From Acidobacteriota bacterium (GTDB lineage: Bacteria > Acidobacteriota > Vicinamibacteria > Fen-336): a DNA stretch of 32,360 bases. Both the position numbers and the translations under genes were made by a program. This document shows positions 19,653 through 28,822 of this stretch, one piece after another; within the stretch, counting starts at the first letter, position 1; the number at the start of each line of letters is the position of its first letter. Location of the stretch: positions 1-32,360 of the forward strand of contig WYBL01000065.1 in NCBI GenBank assembly GCA_011526565.1, given 5' to 3'. The notes under the pieces were generated by a model, which worked only from the letters and a program-made list of their open reading frames with translations, made no database searches and was not told the DNA's origin.

Positions 19653-19686
19653 TGCCCGGCCCTGCGAGGGGCCGGGCATTTTTTTT
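19653..19686 (+). terminator. Rho-independent terminator after the receptor gene
   Basis: A perfect 10-bp stem, TGCCCGGCCC (19653-19662) against GGGCCGGGCA (19669-19678), with a 6-nt loop, is followed directly by eight T (19679-19686). An imperfect GC-rich hairpin lies just upstream (19621-19649). It ends the receptor unit and insulates the next gene, which has the same direction. Confidence 0.93.
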
Positions 19687-19717
19687 GGCCTCGCGGCTCG
19701 TGCAAATTCACGAAGTT

Positions 19718-19751
19718 GGATTCTGCCGGCGAATCTTCGCCGGCGGGATCC
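19718..19751. repeat. Long inverted repeat between the receptor and the second sulfatase-fold gene
   Basis: GGATTCTGCCGGCGAA (19718-19733) and TTCGCCGGCGGGATCC (19736-19751) pair along all 16 positions if two G-U pairs are allowed in RNA; the central 18 bases are perfectly symmetric apart from a 2-nt centre. There is no T-run on either side. Its position 64-97 nt before the ATG at 19815, and probably upstream of the -10 box, suits a regulator site or a hairpin in read-through RNA. Confidence 0.55.
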
Positions 19752-19779
19752 AGCTCGTTGGTCGATTCGGTTTCCCGGA

Positions 19780-19808
19780 TTGCGGGGCGGCGGGCGCTCG
19801 GATAACGT
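19780..19808 (+). promoter_or_regulatory. Candidate promoter of the second sulfatase-fold/TPR gene
   Basis: TTGCGG (19780-19785), 17-nt spacer, TAACGT (19803-19808), then only 6 nt to the ATG at 19815. There is no Shine-Dalgarno sequence, so the message would be leaderless. Confidence 0.45.
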
Positions 19809-19814
19809 CGCTGG

Positions 19815-22175
19815 ATGGGCAAGCGCGAGCGCACGAACCCGGCACCCGGGCGCCGGCGGGCCGCGCTGGCGATCGGCCTCGTCGCCGGGCTCGCCGCCGG
19901 CTCGGCCTGGTGGGCACAGCGGCCGCCGGCCGACGAAGCCGCCGCCCGCGCCCGGCTGCTGCGGCGCACGCCGGCTCCTTCGGAGCTCAACGTCGTCGTG
20001 GTCACGCTCGACACGCTGCGCGCCGACCACCTGGGCTGCTACGGCCACCCCGAGGTGCAGACCCCGCACATCGACGCGCTCGCCGAGCAGGGCGTGCTGT
20101 TCGAGCAGGCGACGGCGACGGTGCCGCTCACCTTCCCCTCCCACTCCTCGATGTTCACGGGCCAGATCCCGCCCACCCACGGCGTGCGCGACAACGGCGG
20201 CTTCTTCCTCGAGCCCGACAAGGTGACGCTGGCCGAGCGGCTGCAGGAGTCGGGCTGGACGACGGGCGCCTTCGTCGCGGCCTGGGTGCTGGAGAACCGC
20301 TGGGGCCTGGCCCAGGGCTTCGACCACTACTCCGACCGCTTCGACCTGTCGAAGTACAAGGTGGTCTCGCTCGGTACCGTGCAGAAGCGCGGCGACGAGG
20401 TGATGGACGACGCGCTGCGCTGGATCGAGCAGAACCGGCAGAAGAAGTTCTTCGCCTGGATCCATCTCTACGACCCGCACACGCCGTGGGACCCGCCCGA
20501 GCCGTACAAGTCGCGCTACCCGGGCCAGGCCTACGCGGGCGAGGTCGCCTACACCGACGCCGTCGTCGGCCGCCTCACGGCTTACCTCAAGGAGAAGGGC
20601 CTCGACCGCAACACCGCGATCGTGCTGACCGCCGACCACGGCGAGAGCCTGGGCGAACACGGCGAGAGCACCCACGCGTTCTTCGTCTACGACGCGACGA
20701 CCCACGTCCCGTTCATCGTGAAGACGCCGTGGGGCGACCGCGGCCGGGCGAAGACCCAGGTCTCGGGCGTGGACCTGATGCCGACGGTGCTCGACCTCGT
20801 CGGCCTGCCGCCGCAGCCGGGCATCGAAGGCCGCTCGGTCGCCCGCGCGATCCTGCACCCCGAGGCGGAGCTCGGCCACGTCGCCTACTCCGAGACCTAC
20901 TTCCCGCGCTACCACTTCGGCTGGCAGCACCTGCGCGCGCTGCGCGACGGCCGCGAGAAGTACATCGACGCGCCGGAGCCCGAGTTCTACGACGTGCTCG
21001 CGGATCCGAAGGAGTCGAAGAACCTCTACAAGTCGATGAGCGCGCGCGCCGAGCGGCTGCGGCTGGCGCTCGAGAAGCTGGCCGGGTCGGGGCGCGACGC
21101 GACGCCCGAGCGCCAGCAGATGGACCCGGAGACGCTGCAGCGGCTGGCGGCGCTCGGCTACGTCGGCAATGCCGTCGACGTCGACCCGACGGCGGTGCTG
21201 CCCGATCCCAAGGGGAAGATCGGCCTGTTCACGCGGATGGGCGCCGCCAAGGCGCTGGCCTCGGCCGAGCAGCACGACGAGGCGATCGAGCAGATGCGGG
21301 CGGTGCTGGCCGAGGACCCCGCCATCATCGACGGCCACGTCACGCTGGCCGGCTGGCTGTGGCGCGCGCGCCGGACGGACGAGGCGATCGCCGCGTTCCA
21401 GGCCGCTCTCGCGCTGAAGCCCGACCACGAGCTGGCGCTGACCGAGCTGGCCGGGCTCTACCGGCAGATGGGCCGCCACGACGCCGCGCTCGAGGGCTAT
21501 CGCGCCGCGCTCGCGCGCGACGGCCGCAAGCCGCAGACGTGGTACCAGCTCGCCACGCTCTACCTCGACATGGGCCGCGTCGGCGAGGCGGAGAAGACGT
21601 TCCGCGAGGCGCTCGTCCACAACCCGAAGATGGGTGCTTCCTACTCGAGCCTGGGAGTGATCGAGTTCTCCCGCGGCCGACCGGAAGAAGCCGAGGCGCT
21701 GGTGCGCCGGGCGCTGGAGCTGGAGCCGGAAGTGCGCGGCGGCCGTTACAACCTGGCCCGCCTGCTGGAGCTGAAGGGCCGCGCCGACGAGGCCGAGCGC
21801 CTGTACCGCGAGGAGCTCGCCGCCAACTCCGACCACGGCAAGGCCTGGTTCAACCTGGCGCAGCTCCGTCGCGCGCGCGGCGACCGCGCCGGCCAGCGCG
21901 AGCTGCTCACGAGCTGCGTCGACGCGGCGAAGTTCGCGCCGTGCGCGTTCTTCCTCGCCCGCGAGGAGCTGCAGGCCGGAGACCTCGAGGCCGCCGAGCG
22001 GCGGGCGAAAGAAGGGCTCGAGATCAGCTCGGCGTCCGAGGTGGCGCCGCTCGGCCACTACGTGCTGGCGGACGTCCACAACCGCCGCGGCCAGCGCGCG
22101 GAAGCGCAGCGCCAGGTCGATCTCGCCCGCCGCCTCGAGGCCGCGCTGCGCGCCGACCCGCTGCCGGTGCTCTGA
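19815..22175 (+). CDS. Second membrane-anchored sulfatase-fold enzyme with C-terminal TPRs
   Basis: This 786-residue paralog of the minus-strand protein at 13982 has the same order: N-terminal TM anchor (about 15-34), sulfatase fold (about 58-420) and TPRs (about 465-775). Metal motifs VVVTLDTLRADH (Asp66) and TADHGESLGEHGES are present. The nucleophile position is Thr106 in T-F-P-S-H, again not the C/S-x-P-x-R that is converted to formylglycine. The two share stretches such as HGVRDNGGFFL, YDPH and LAALGYVG, but the C-terminal TPR parts differ more. The catalytic domain should lie in the periplasm. No Shine-Dalgarno sequence; the TAACGT box 6 nt upstream suggests leaderless translation. Whether it is a hydrolase or a transferase cannot be told. 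Confidence 0.87.
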   Translation: MGKRERTNPAPGRRRAALAIGLVAGLAAGSAWWAQRPPADEAAARARLLRRTPAPSELNVVVVTLDTLRADHLGCYGHPEVQTPHIDALAEQGVLFEQATATVPLTFPSHSSMFTGQIPPTHGVRDNGGFFLEPDKVTLAERLQESGWTTGAFVAAWVLENRWGLAQGFDHYSDRFDLSKYKVVSLGTVQKRGDEVMDDALRWIEQNRQKKFFAWIHLYDPHTPWDPPEPYKSRYPGQAYAGEVAYTDAVVGRLTAYLKEKGLDRNTAIVLTADHGESLGEHGESTHAFFVYDATTHVPFIVKTPWGDRGRAKTQVSGVDLMPTVLDLVGLPPQPGIEGRSVARAILHPEAELGHVAYSETYFPRYHFGWQHLRALRDGREKYIDAPEPEFYDVLADPKESKNLYKSMSARAERLRLALEKLAGSGRDATPERQQMDPETLQRLAALGYVGNAVDVDPTAVLPDPKGKIGLFTRMGAAKALASAEQHDEAIEQMRAVLAEDPAIIDGHVTLAGWLWRARRTDEAIAAFQAALALKPDHELALTELAGLYRQMGRHDAALEGYRAALARDGRKPQTWYQLATLYLDMGRVGEAEKTFREALVHNPKMGASYSSLGVIEFSRGRPEEAEALVRRALELEPEVRGGRYNLARLLELKGRADEAERLYREELAANSDHGKAWFNLAQLRRARGDRAGQRELLTSCVDAAKFAPCAFFLAREELQAGDLEAAERRAKEGLEISSASEVAPLGHYVLADVHNRRGQRAEAQRQVDLARRLEAALRADPLPVL

Positions 22176-22200
22176 AGGACGCCCGCGCCGCCGATTCCGG

Positions 22201-22206
22201 TAGCAT
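22201..22206 (+). promoter_or_regulatory. Candidate -10 box of the amidohydrolase gene
   Basis: TAGCAT lies 21 nt before the ATG at 22228, with GGAGG (22219-22223) between them. No clear -35. The preceding gene ends only 26 nt upstream, so read-through is also possible. Confidence 0.28.
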
Positions 22207-22227
22207 GCCGCGAGCGATGGAGGCGGC

Positions 22228-23883
22228 ATGCGCACGCGGATGGCGGTCGTGGGGACGGTGACGGGACTGGCGCTGGCAGGCGCGGCGAGCGCGCAGGGGC
22301 CGGCGGAGCTGGTGCTCGAGAACGCGAAGGTGATGACGCTCGCGGCGGCTCCGTGGGCGGAAGCCGTCGCGGTGAAGGACGGGCGCATCGCCTACGTCGG
22401 CGACCGCGCCGGGCTCGCGCCGTGGATCGGCGCGGCCACGAAGCGGCTCGACCTGAAGGGCCACCTGGTGCTGCCCGGCCTCGTCGACGCCCACGTCCAC
22501 GTCGAGGGCATGGGCACGGCGCGCGAGTCGCTCGACCTGGTCGGCGCGGCGAGCCTCGACGAGGCGCTGGCGCGGGTGGCGGTGCGGGCCAAGGCGGCGC
22601 CGGCGGACGAGTGGCTCCTCGGCCGCGGCTGGGACCAGAACGACTGGCCCGGCAAGACGTTTCCGACGGCGGCCGACCTCGATCGCGTGGCCCCGGACCG
22701 GCCGGTGATGCTCGTCCGCGTCGACGGTCACGCCACCTGGGTCAACTCCCGGGCGCTGGCGCTGGCCGGGATCACCAAGGACACCGCCGACCCCGCGGGC
22801 GGCCGCATCATGCGCGATGCCGGCGGCGCGGCGACGGGCGTGCTGATCGACGCCGCCTCCAGCCTCGTCGAGCGCCACGTGCCGCCGCCGACCCGCGAGC
22901 AGCGCAAGCGCCGCCTGCGGGCGGGCCTCGAGGTCGCGGCCGCCGGCGGCCTCACCGCAGTGCACGATGCCGGCGTCGACCTCGAGGCCGTCGCGCTGTA
23001 CGAGGAGCTGCTGAAGGAAGGCCCGCTGCCGGCCCGCGTCCACGTCATGCTGCGCGCCGACGCCTTCCTGGCCGCCGGACCGGGCCTGCAGGCCCGCCAC
23101 GGGCTCGGCGACGGCCAGCTCCACGTCCACGCGATCAAGGCGATGGCCGACGGCGCGCTCGGCTCGCGCGGCGCCTGGCTGCTCGCTCCCTACTCGGACG
23201 AGCCCGGCACCCGCGGGCTGCCGATGCTGAAGCCCGAGCCGTTCGCGGCGCTGCTGAAGGACGCCGCGTCGCGCGGCTTCCAGGTCAACACCCACGCGAT
23301 CGGCGACGCCGCCAACCGCTTCGTGCTCGACGCCTACGCAGCGACCTTCGGACCCGCGGGTGGCGCCCGGCACCGCTGGCGCGTCGAGCATGCGCAGGTG
23401 CTCGACCCGAAGGACGTGCCGCGCTTCGCGGCCCTCGGCGTCGTGCCTTCGATGCAGCCGACCCACTGCACGAGCGACATGTACTGGGCCGGCACCCGGC
23501 TCGGTCCCGATCGCGAGAAGTACGCCTACCTGTGGCAGACGTTCCGCGCTGCCGGCGTGCCCGTCGCCTTCGGCTCCGACGCGCCGGTGGAAGCCGTCGA
23601 CGTGATCCCCGGCCTGCACGCGGCGGTCACCCGCCAGGACGCGAAGGGCTGGCCCGAGGGCGGCTGGCACCCGAAGGAGCGGCTCGGCTTCGCCGATGCG
23701 GTGGCCGCGTTCTCGCGCGACGCCGCCTGGGCGGCGTTCGACGAGAAGGAGACCGGCACGATCGAGGTCGGCAAGCGCGCCGACTTCACGGTGCTGGACA
23801 AGGACGTCTCCGACGGCCGCGACGTCCTCGCGGCCAAGATCGCGACGACGATCGTCAGCGGTCGAGTGACGGACCCCCGCTGA
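22228..23883 (+). CDS. Exported amidohydrolase, YtcJ-like (amidohydrolase family 3)
   Basis: Metal-dependent hydrolase of the amidohydrolase superfamily, probably exported. The 551-residue product starts with a signal peptide (about 1-22, ending ASAQG), preceded by GGAGG at good distance. A small beta-sandwich part (LVLENAKVMTL, near the N-terminus, and GKRADFTVLDKDV near the C-terminus) frames the TIM barrel. Metal-site residues are visible as DAHVHVEG (HxH), KAMADGALGSRG (Lys), NTHAIGD (His), RVEHAQVL (His) and GSDAPVE (Asp), the set seen in YtcJ-like enzymes. GWDQNDWPG and SMQPTHCTSD are also typical of that group. Members act on varied amides and formamides; the substrate is not assignable. 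Confidence 0.9.
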   Translation: MRTRMAVVGTVTGLALAGAASAQGPAELVLENAKVMTLAAAPWAEAVAVKDGRIAYVGDRAGLAPWIGAATKRLDLKGHLVLPGLVDAHVHVEGMGTARESLDLVGAASLDEALARVAVRAKAAPADEWLLGRGWDQNDWPGKTFPTAADLDRVAPDRPVMLVRVDGHATWVNSRALALAGITKDTADPAGGRIMRDAGGAATGVLIDAASSLVERHVPPPTREQRKRRLRAGLEVAAAGGLTAVHDAGVDLEAVALYEELLKEGPLPARVHVMLRADAFLAAGPGLQARHGLGDGQLHVHAIKAMADGALGSRGAWLLAPYSDEPGTRGLPMLKPEPFAALLKDAASRGFQVNTHAIGDAANRFVLDAYAATFGPAGGARHRWRVEHAQVLDPKDVPRFAALGVVPSMQPTHCTSDMYWAGTRLGPDREKYAYLWQTFRAAGVPVAFGSDAPVEAVDVIPGLHAAVTRQDAKGWPEGGWHPKERLGFADAVAAFSRDAAWAAFDEKETGTIEVGKRADFTVLDKDVSDGRDVLAAKIATTIVSGRVTDPR

Positions 23884-23913
23884 CGATGGCGCCCTGGGGG
23901 TGCGTACCGGGGT

Positions 23914-23984
23914 GCGGGGGCGGAGCCGCGTCCGTTCGCGGCGTGAGCCCCTGCGGGTCGGACGCCGGATTCACTCCGGCGTCC
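23914..23984 (+). repeat. Two-hairpin structured element, copy A
   Basis: First part: outer stem GCGGGGGC (23914-23921) with GCCCCTGC (23947-23954), enclosing an inner stem GCCGCG (23925-23930) with CGCGGC (23937-23942). Second part: a perfect 10-bp hairpin GGACGCCGGA / TCCGGCGTCC (23960-23984) with loop TTCAC. Copy B at 25746-25819 has the same plan in the opposite orientation, with compensatory changes in both stems. Copy A ends 8 nt before the LysW-like start codon, where a ribosome binding site would lie. It may be a dispersed palindromic repeat or a leader RNA. Confidence 0.7.
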
Positions 23985-23992
23985 GCCACCCG

Positions 23993-24157
23993 ATGACGCC
24001 TTGTCCGGTCTGCGAAGGGCCGGTCGAGATCGACTCGTTCGACGTCGACAAGGGCGAGGTGATCAGTTGCCCGGAGTGCGGCACCGAGCTGCTGGTCACC
24101 GGCCTCGCGCCGCTGAGCCTGGAACCGGCGCCGGAGGAGGACGAGGAGTGGACCTGA
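23993..24157 (+). CDS. LysW-like mini zinc-ribbon protein
   Basis: The 54-residue protein has two zinc-binding pairs, CPVC (Cys4, Cys7) and CPEC (Cys26, Cys29), then an acidic tail ending EEDEEWT. This matches the LysW amino-group carrier family (zinc ribbon, LxPLxL-type segment, acidic tail). True LysW ends in EDWGE, and its terminal Glu side chain carries the amino acid being made; here the chain ends in Trp-Thr with no terminal Glu, so classical carrier function is doubtful. No lysX, lysZ, lysY or argX homolog is nearby. ATG 23993 has no Shine-Dalgarno sequence; a structured element ends 8 nt before it. An upstream in-frame start at 23900 would encode the hairpin and is unlikely. It overlaps larE by 10 nt. 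Confidence 0.78.
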   Translation: MTPCPVCEGPVEIDSFDVDKGEVISCPECGTELLVTGLAPLSLEPAPEEDEEWT

Positions 24158-24978
24158 GCGCGGCGCGCGACAAGCAGGCCCGGCTCGACGCGCGGCTGCG
24201 CGAGCTGGGCTCGCTGCTCGTCGCCTACAGCGGCGGGGTCGACAGCGCCTACCTCGCGGCGCGGGCCTTCCACGTGCTCGGCGCGCGGATGCTGGCGGTG
24301 ACCGCCGACTCCGCCTCGCTCGCGGCCGAGCAGCGCCAGCATGCCGCACACGTCGCGCGGGTGGCCGGCTTTCCCCACGAGTGGCTGGAGACGGCCGAAC
24401 TCGACGACCCGCGCTACGCCCGCAACGCGCCCGACCGCTGCTACTTCTGCAAGAGCGAGCTGTTCACGCGCCTGCTGCCGCTGGCCCGCGCCCGCGGCCT
24501 CGAACACGTGGCCTACGGGATCATCGTCGACGACCTGTCCGACCACCGCCCCGGCCATCGCGCCGCCGCGGAGGCGGGCGTGCACGGCCCGCTCGCCGAG
24601 GCCGGCCTCGGCAAGGACGACCTGCGGGCGCTGTCGGAGGAGATGGGCCTGCCCGGCTTCGACCGGCCGGCCGCGCCGTGCCTGTCGTCGCGGATCGCCC
24701 ACGGCATCGCCGTGACCCGCGAGCGGCTGGCACGGGTCGACGCCGCCGAGGCCGCCGTTCGCGCCCACGGCTTCCGCGAGCTGCGCGTGCGCGACCTCGG
24801 CGCGCGGGCGCGGGTCGAGGTCGGCCCCGACGAGCTGCCGCGGCTGCACGACCCCGCCACGGCCGAGCGCCTGCGCGCCGCCGTGGCCGACGCGGGCTTC
24901 GCGGATGTCGAGATCGACCCGCGCGGCTACCGGCGCGGGGCGCTCTCGGGCGCCCCTGGCGACGGGGGTGGGGTATGA
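24148..24978 (+). CDS. larE: LarE-type ATP-dependent sulfur transferase
   Basis: PP-loop enzyme that in lactate-racemase systems adenylylates a carboxylated pyridinium mononucleotide and donates sulfur from one of its own cysteines. The 276-residue length equals that of typical LarE. The ATP site is [12 protein letters not shown] (about 23-34). Cysteines are at RCYFCK (Cys98, Cys101) and in APCLSSR (Cys178), which aligns with the sacrificial cysteine of Lactobacillus LarE; three such cysteines could alternatively hold an Fe-S cluster, as described for some LarE proteins. The start is GTG 24148, with GGAGGAGG upstream inside the LysW-like gene. larB, larC and larA are not in the window, so the true substrate is open; the symbol follows family membership only. 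Confidence 0.85.
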   Translation: MDLSAARDKQARLDARLRELGSLLVAYSGGVDSAYLAARAFHVLGARMLAVTADSASLAAEQRQHAAHVARVAGFPHEWLETAELDDPRYARNAPDRCYFCKSELFTRLLPLARARGLEHVAYGIIVDDLSDHRPGHRAAAEAGVHGPLAEAGLGKDDLRALSEEMGLPGFDRPAAPCLSSRIAHGIAVTRERLARVDAAEAAVRAHGFRELRVRDLGARARVEVGPDELPRLHDPATAERLRAAVADAGFADVEIDPRGYRRGALSGAPGDGGGV

Positions 24979-24979
24979 T
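24974..24979 (+). promoter_or_regulatory. Candidate -10 box of the tatA-pal unit
   Basis: TATGAT matches TATAAT at five of six positions and overlaps the larE stop. No -35 is seen at the right distance. It would give a leader of about 33 nt carrying the GGGAGG site of tatA. Confidence 0.35.
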
Positions 24980-25018
24980 CAAGCCGTTCCAGACGCGCGT
25001 CCTTGCTGGGAGGCCATG

Positions 25019-25174
25019 ATGTTCGGACTCGGCGTGCCCGAGGTCGTGCTGATCGTCTTCATCGTCGTGCTCGTGTTCGGCACCAGTCGCATCCCGGAGC
25101 TGGGACGGGGACTCGGCGAAGGGATCAAGAACTTCAAGAAAGCGATCAAAGGGGAAGAGGAGGAGAAGAAGTGA
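25019..25174 (+). CDS. tatA: Twin-arginine translocase subunit TatA/TatE
   Basis: The 51-residue protein has the TatA plan: a short N-terminal TM ([15 protein letters not shown], about 6-20), the [10 protein letters not shown] hinge, the amphipathic helix [16 protein letters not shown] and a charged tail EEEEKK. TatA oligomers form the pore for folded proteins exported by the Tat pathway. Two ATG codons are adjacent (25016 and 25019); the second gives better spacing (5 nt) from GGGAGG and the usual MFGLG start. tatC is not in the window. Its stop overlaps the pal GTG start by 4 nt (GTGA). The short length favours TatA over TatB. Confidence 0.93.
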   Translation: MFGLGVPEVVLIVFIVVLVFGTSRIPELGRGLGEGIKNFKKAIKGEEEEKK

Positions 25175-25731
25175 AGAGGGTTCACGTGAAGCTCGCCGCC
25201 CTGGCTCTCGTCCTCGTAGCGAGCGCCGGGCTCGCCGCGTGTGGCAAGAAGACGCCGCCGCCGCCGCCCGCTCCGCCGCCTGCCGCGCCGCCGACTCCGA
25301 CGCCGGCACCGCCGCCGCCGGCTCCCGAGCCGCCGCCGCAGCTCAACGAGTACGACCGCCTGAAGCAGATGTCGCTCGAGGAGCTGGATCGCCAGGGCCT
25401 GCTGCCCGAGATCCGCTTCGACTACGACAAGGCCGACGTGCGCGAGGGTGATCGCGCGATCCTCGAGCGCAACGCCGCGACCCTCAAGAAGTTCGACTTC
25501 CTCAAGGTCAAGGTCGAGGGCCACTGCGACGAGCGCGGCACGGTCGAGTACAACCTCGCCCTCGGCGAGCGCCGCGCCAAGGCCGCGTACGACTACCTGG
25601 TGTCGCTCGGGGTGCCGGCCTCGCGCCTGCAGCTCGTCTCCTTCGGCAAGGAGATGCCGGTGTGCCAGGAGTCGAACGAGGACTGCTGGCAGAAGAACCG
25701 CCGCGCCCGCTTCACCGTCACCGGGAAGTAA
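25171..25731 (+). CDS. pal: Peptidoglycan-associated lipoprotein (Pal, OmpA-C domain)
   Basis: Outer-membrane lipoprotein that ties the envelope to peptidoglycan and works with the Tol system. The 186-residue product has a lipoprotein signal peptide with lipobox LAAC (Cys24), a Pro/Ala-rich linker (about 28-58) and an OmpA-like domain: [30 protein letters not shown] and NRRARF, which hold the Asp and Arg used to bind diaminopimelate. The CDERGT and [10 protein letters not shown] sequences are characteristic of Pal. The start is GTG 25171, overlapping the tatA stop (GTGA), with AGGAGG about 9 nt upstream. No tolA, tolB, tolQ, tolR or ybgF gene is visible, so pal is apart from the usual cluster here. 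Confidence 0.9.
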   Translation: MKRVHVKLAALALVLVASAGLAACGKKTPPPPPAPPPAAPPTPTPAPPPPAPEPPPQLNEYDRLKQMSLEELDRQGLLPEIRFDYDKADVREGDRAILERNAATLKKFDFLKVKVEGHCDERGTVEYNLALGERRAKAAYDYLVSLGVPASRLQLVSFGKEMPVCQESNEDCWQKNRRARFTVTGK

Positions 25732-25745
25732 GGATCCATTGGGTT

Positions 25746-25819
25746 CCGGCGCCGGAGTGAATCCGGCGCCGGTCCCTTGGGGGCTCCGTCGGACGACTCC
25801 GGCCTCCTCCGCCCCCAAG
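25746..25819 (-). repeat. Two-hairpin structured element, copy B
   Basis: Read on the minus strand: outer stem CTTGGGGGC (25819-25811) with GCCCCCAAG (25784-25776), 9 bp perfect, then after 3 nt a perfect 11-bp hairpin (25772-25746) whose core GCCGGATTCACTCCGGC is identical to copy A. It lies in the 200-bp gap between pal and the kinase gene, 15 nt after the pal stop. The outer-stem part spans 44 nt against 41 in copy A. There is no T-run after the hairpin on the plus strand, so a standard terminator is unlikely. Confidence 0.7.
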
Positions 25820-25855
25820 CCCCCACGAACCGGTTGCCGCGGTCGGGGGCCTTCG

Positions 25856-25884
25856 TTGACACCCCCGGAGGGCTGGTTTGTAAT
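25856..25884 (+). promoter_or_regulatory. Sigma-70-type promoter of the kinase operon
   Basis: TTGACA (25856-25861, perfect -35), 17-nt spacer, TGTAAT (25879-25884, five of six to TATAAT). Transcription would start near 25891, giving a leader of about 40 nt before the ATG at 25932. This is the best match to a housekeeping promoter in the window. Confidence 0.8.
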
Positions 25885-25931
25885 GCGCGCGGGCACCCCT
25901 CCGGCGCCCCTGTTCCCCCGATAAAAAGAGG

Positions 25932-28318
<2,387 letters not shown>

Positions 28319-28319
<1 letters not shown>

Positions 28320-28822
28320 TGCCCCGCAACGCCCTGCTGCTCGCGGCGTTCACCCTGGCGACGGCACCGCTGCTGCGCGCGGACGACGCGCCCGAGATCG
28401 AGCACCAGCCCTCGATCTGCACGGTCGCCGGCAAGCCGATGGCGCTGTGCGGCGCGATCAGCGACGACGCGATGGTCGCCAAGGCCCGGCTCTACTTCCG
28501 GCACCAGAAGGACAAGTTCTTCAGCTACGTCGAGATGGCCTTCACGGGCCTGGAGTACTGCGGAACGCTGCCGGGGGCCCGCGCCGGCAAGGCCAAGGCG
28601 GTCGAGTACTACATCTGGGCGATCGACGACGCCTACAACATCAAGCGCACGTCCACCTTCAACCTGCCGGTGCAGAGCGAAGACGTGTGCGGCTTCGCGC
28701 CGATCGAGCGGGACGCCGGACGCGCGGCCGCGATCACCGTCCACGCCACCCACAAGGACCAGGGCAAGAAGCTCTCGGGCGAGTTCGACCCGACCGGCGT
28801 CACCTTCGTCCCCTCGCGCTGA
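28319..28822 (+). CDS. Exported protein of unknown function, Ig/FN3-like
   Basis: A 167-residue product with a signal peptide (about 1-21, ending LLRADDA). Four cysteines (34, 44, 81, 124) could form two disulfides in the periplasm. The middle, AKARLYFRHQKDKFFSYVEM and later VEYYIWAIDDAYNIKR, has the alternating pattern of an Ig/FN3-like beta-sandwich, a reading I base on pattern only. I do not recognise a named family. Its ATG overlaps the kinase stop (TGATG), so it is translated with the kinase and could be its periplasmic ligand or partner; that is inference. Confidence 0.8.

Noticed and set aside
23993..24157. Lysine biosynthesis carrier LysW proper
   Set aside because: The C-terminal Glu that is modified in LysW is absent (ends EEWT) and no LysX/LysZ-type gene is nearby, so only LysW-like is claimed.
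25746..25772. Rho-independent terminator for pal
   Set aside because: The hairpin is strong but no T-run follows; it is better explained as part of the two-hairpin element shared with 23914-23984.
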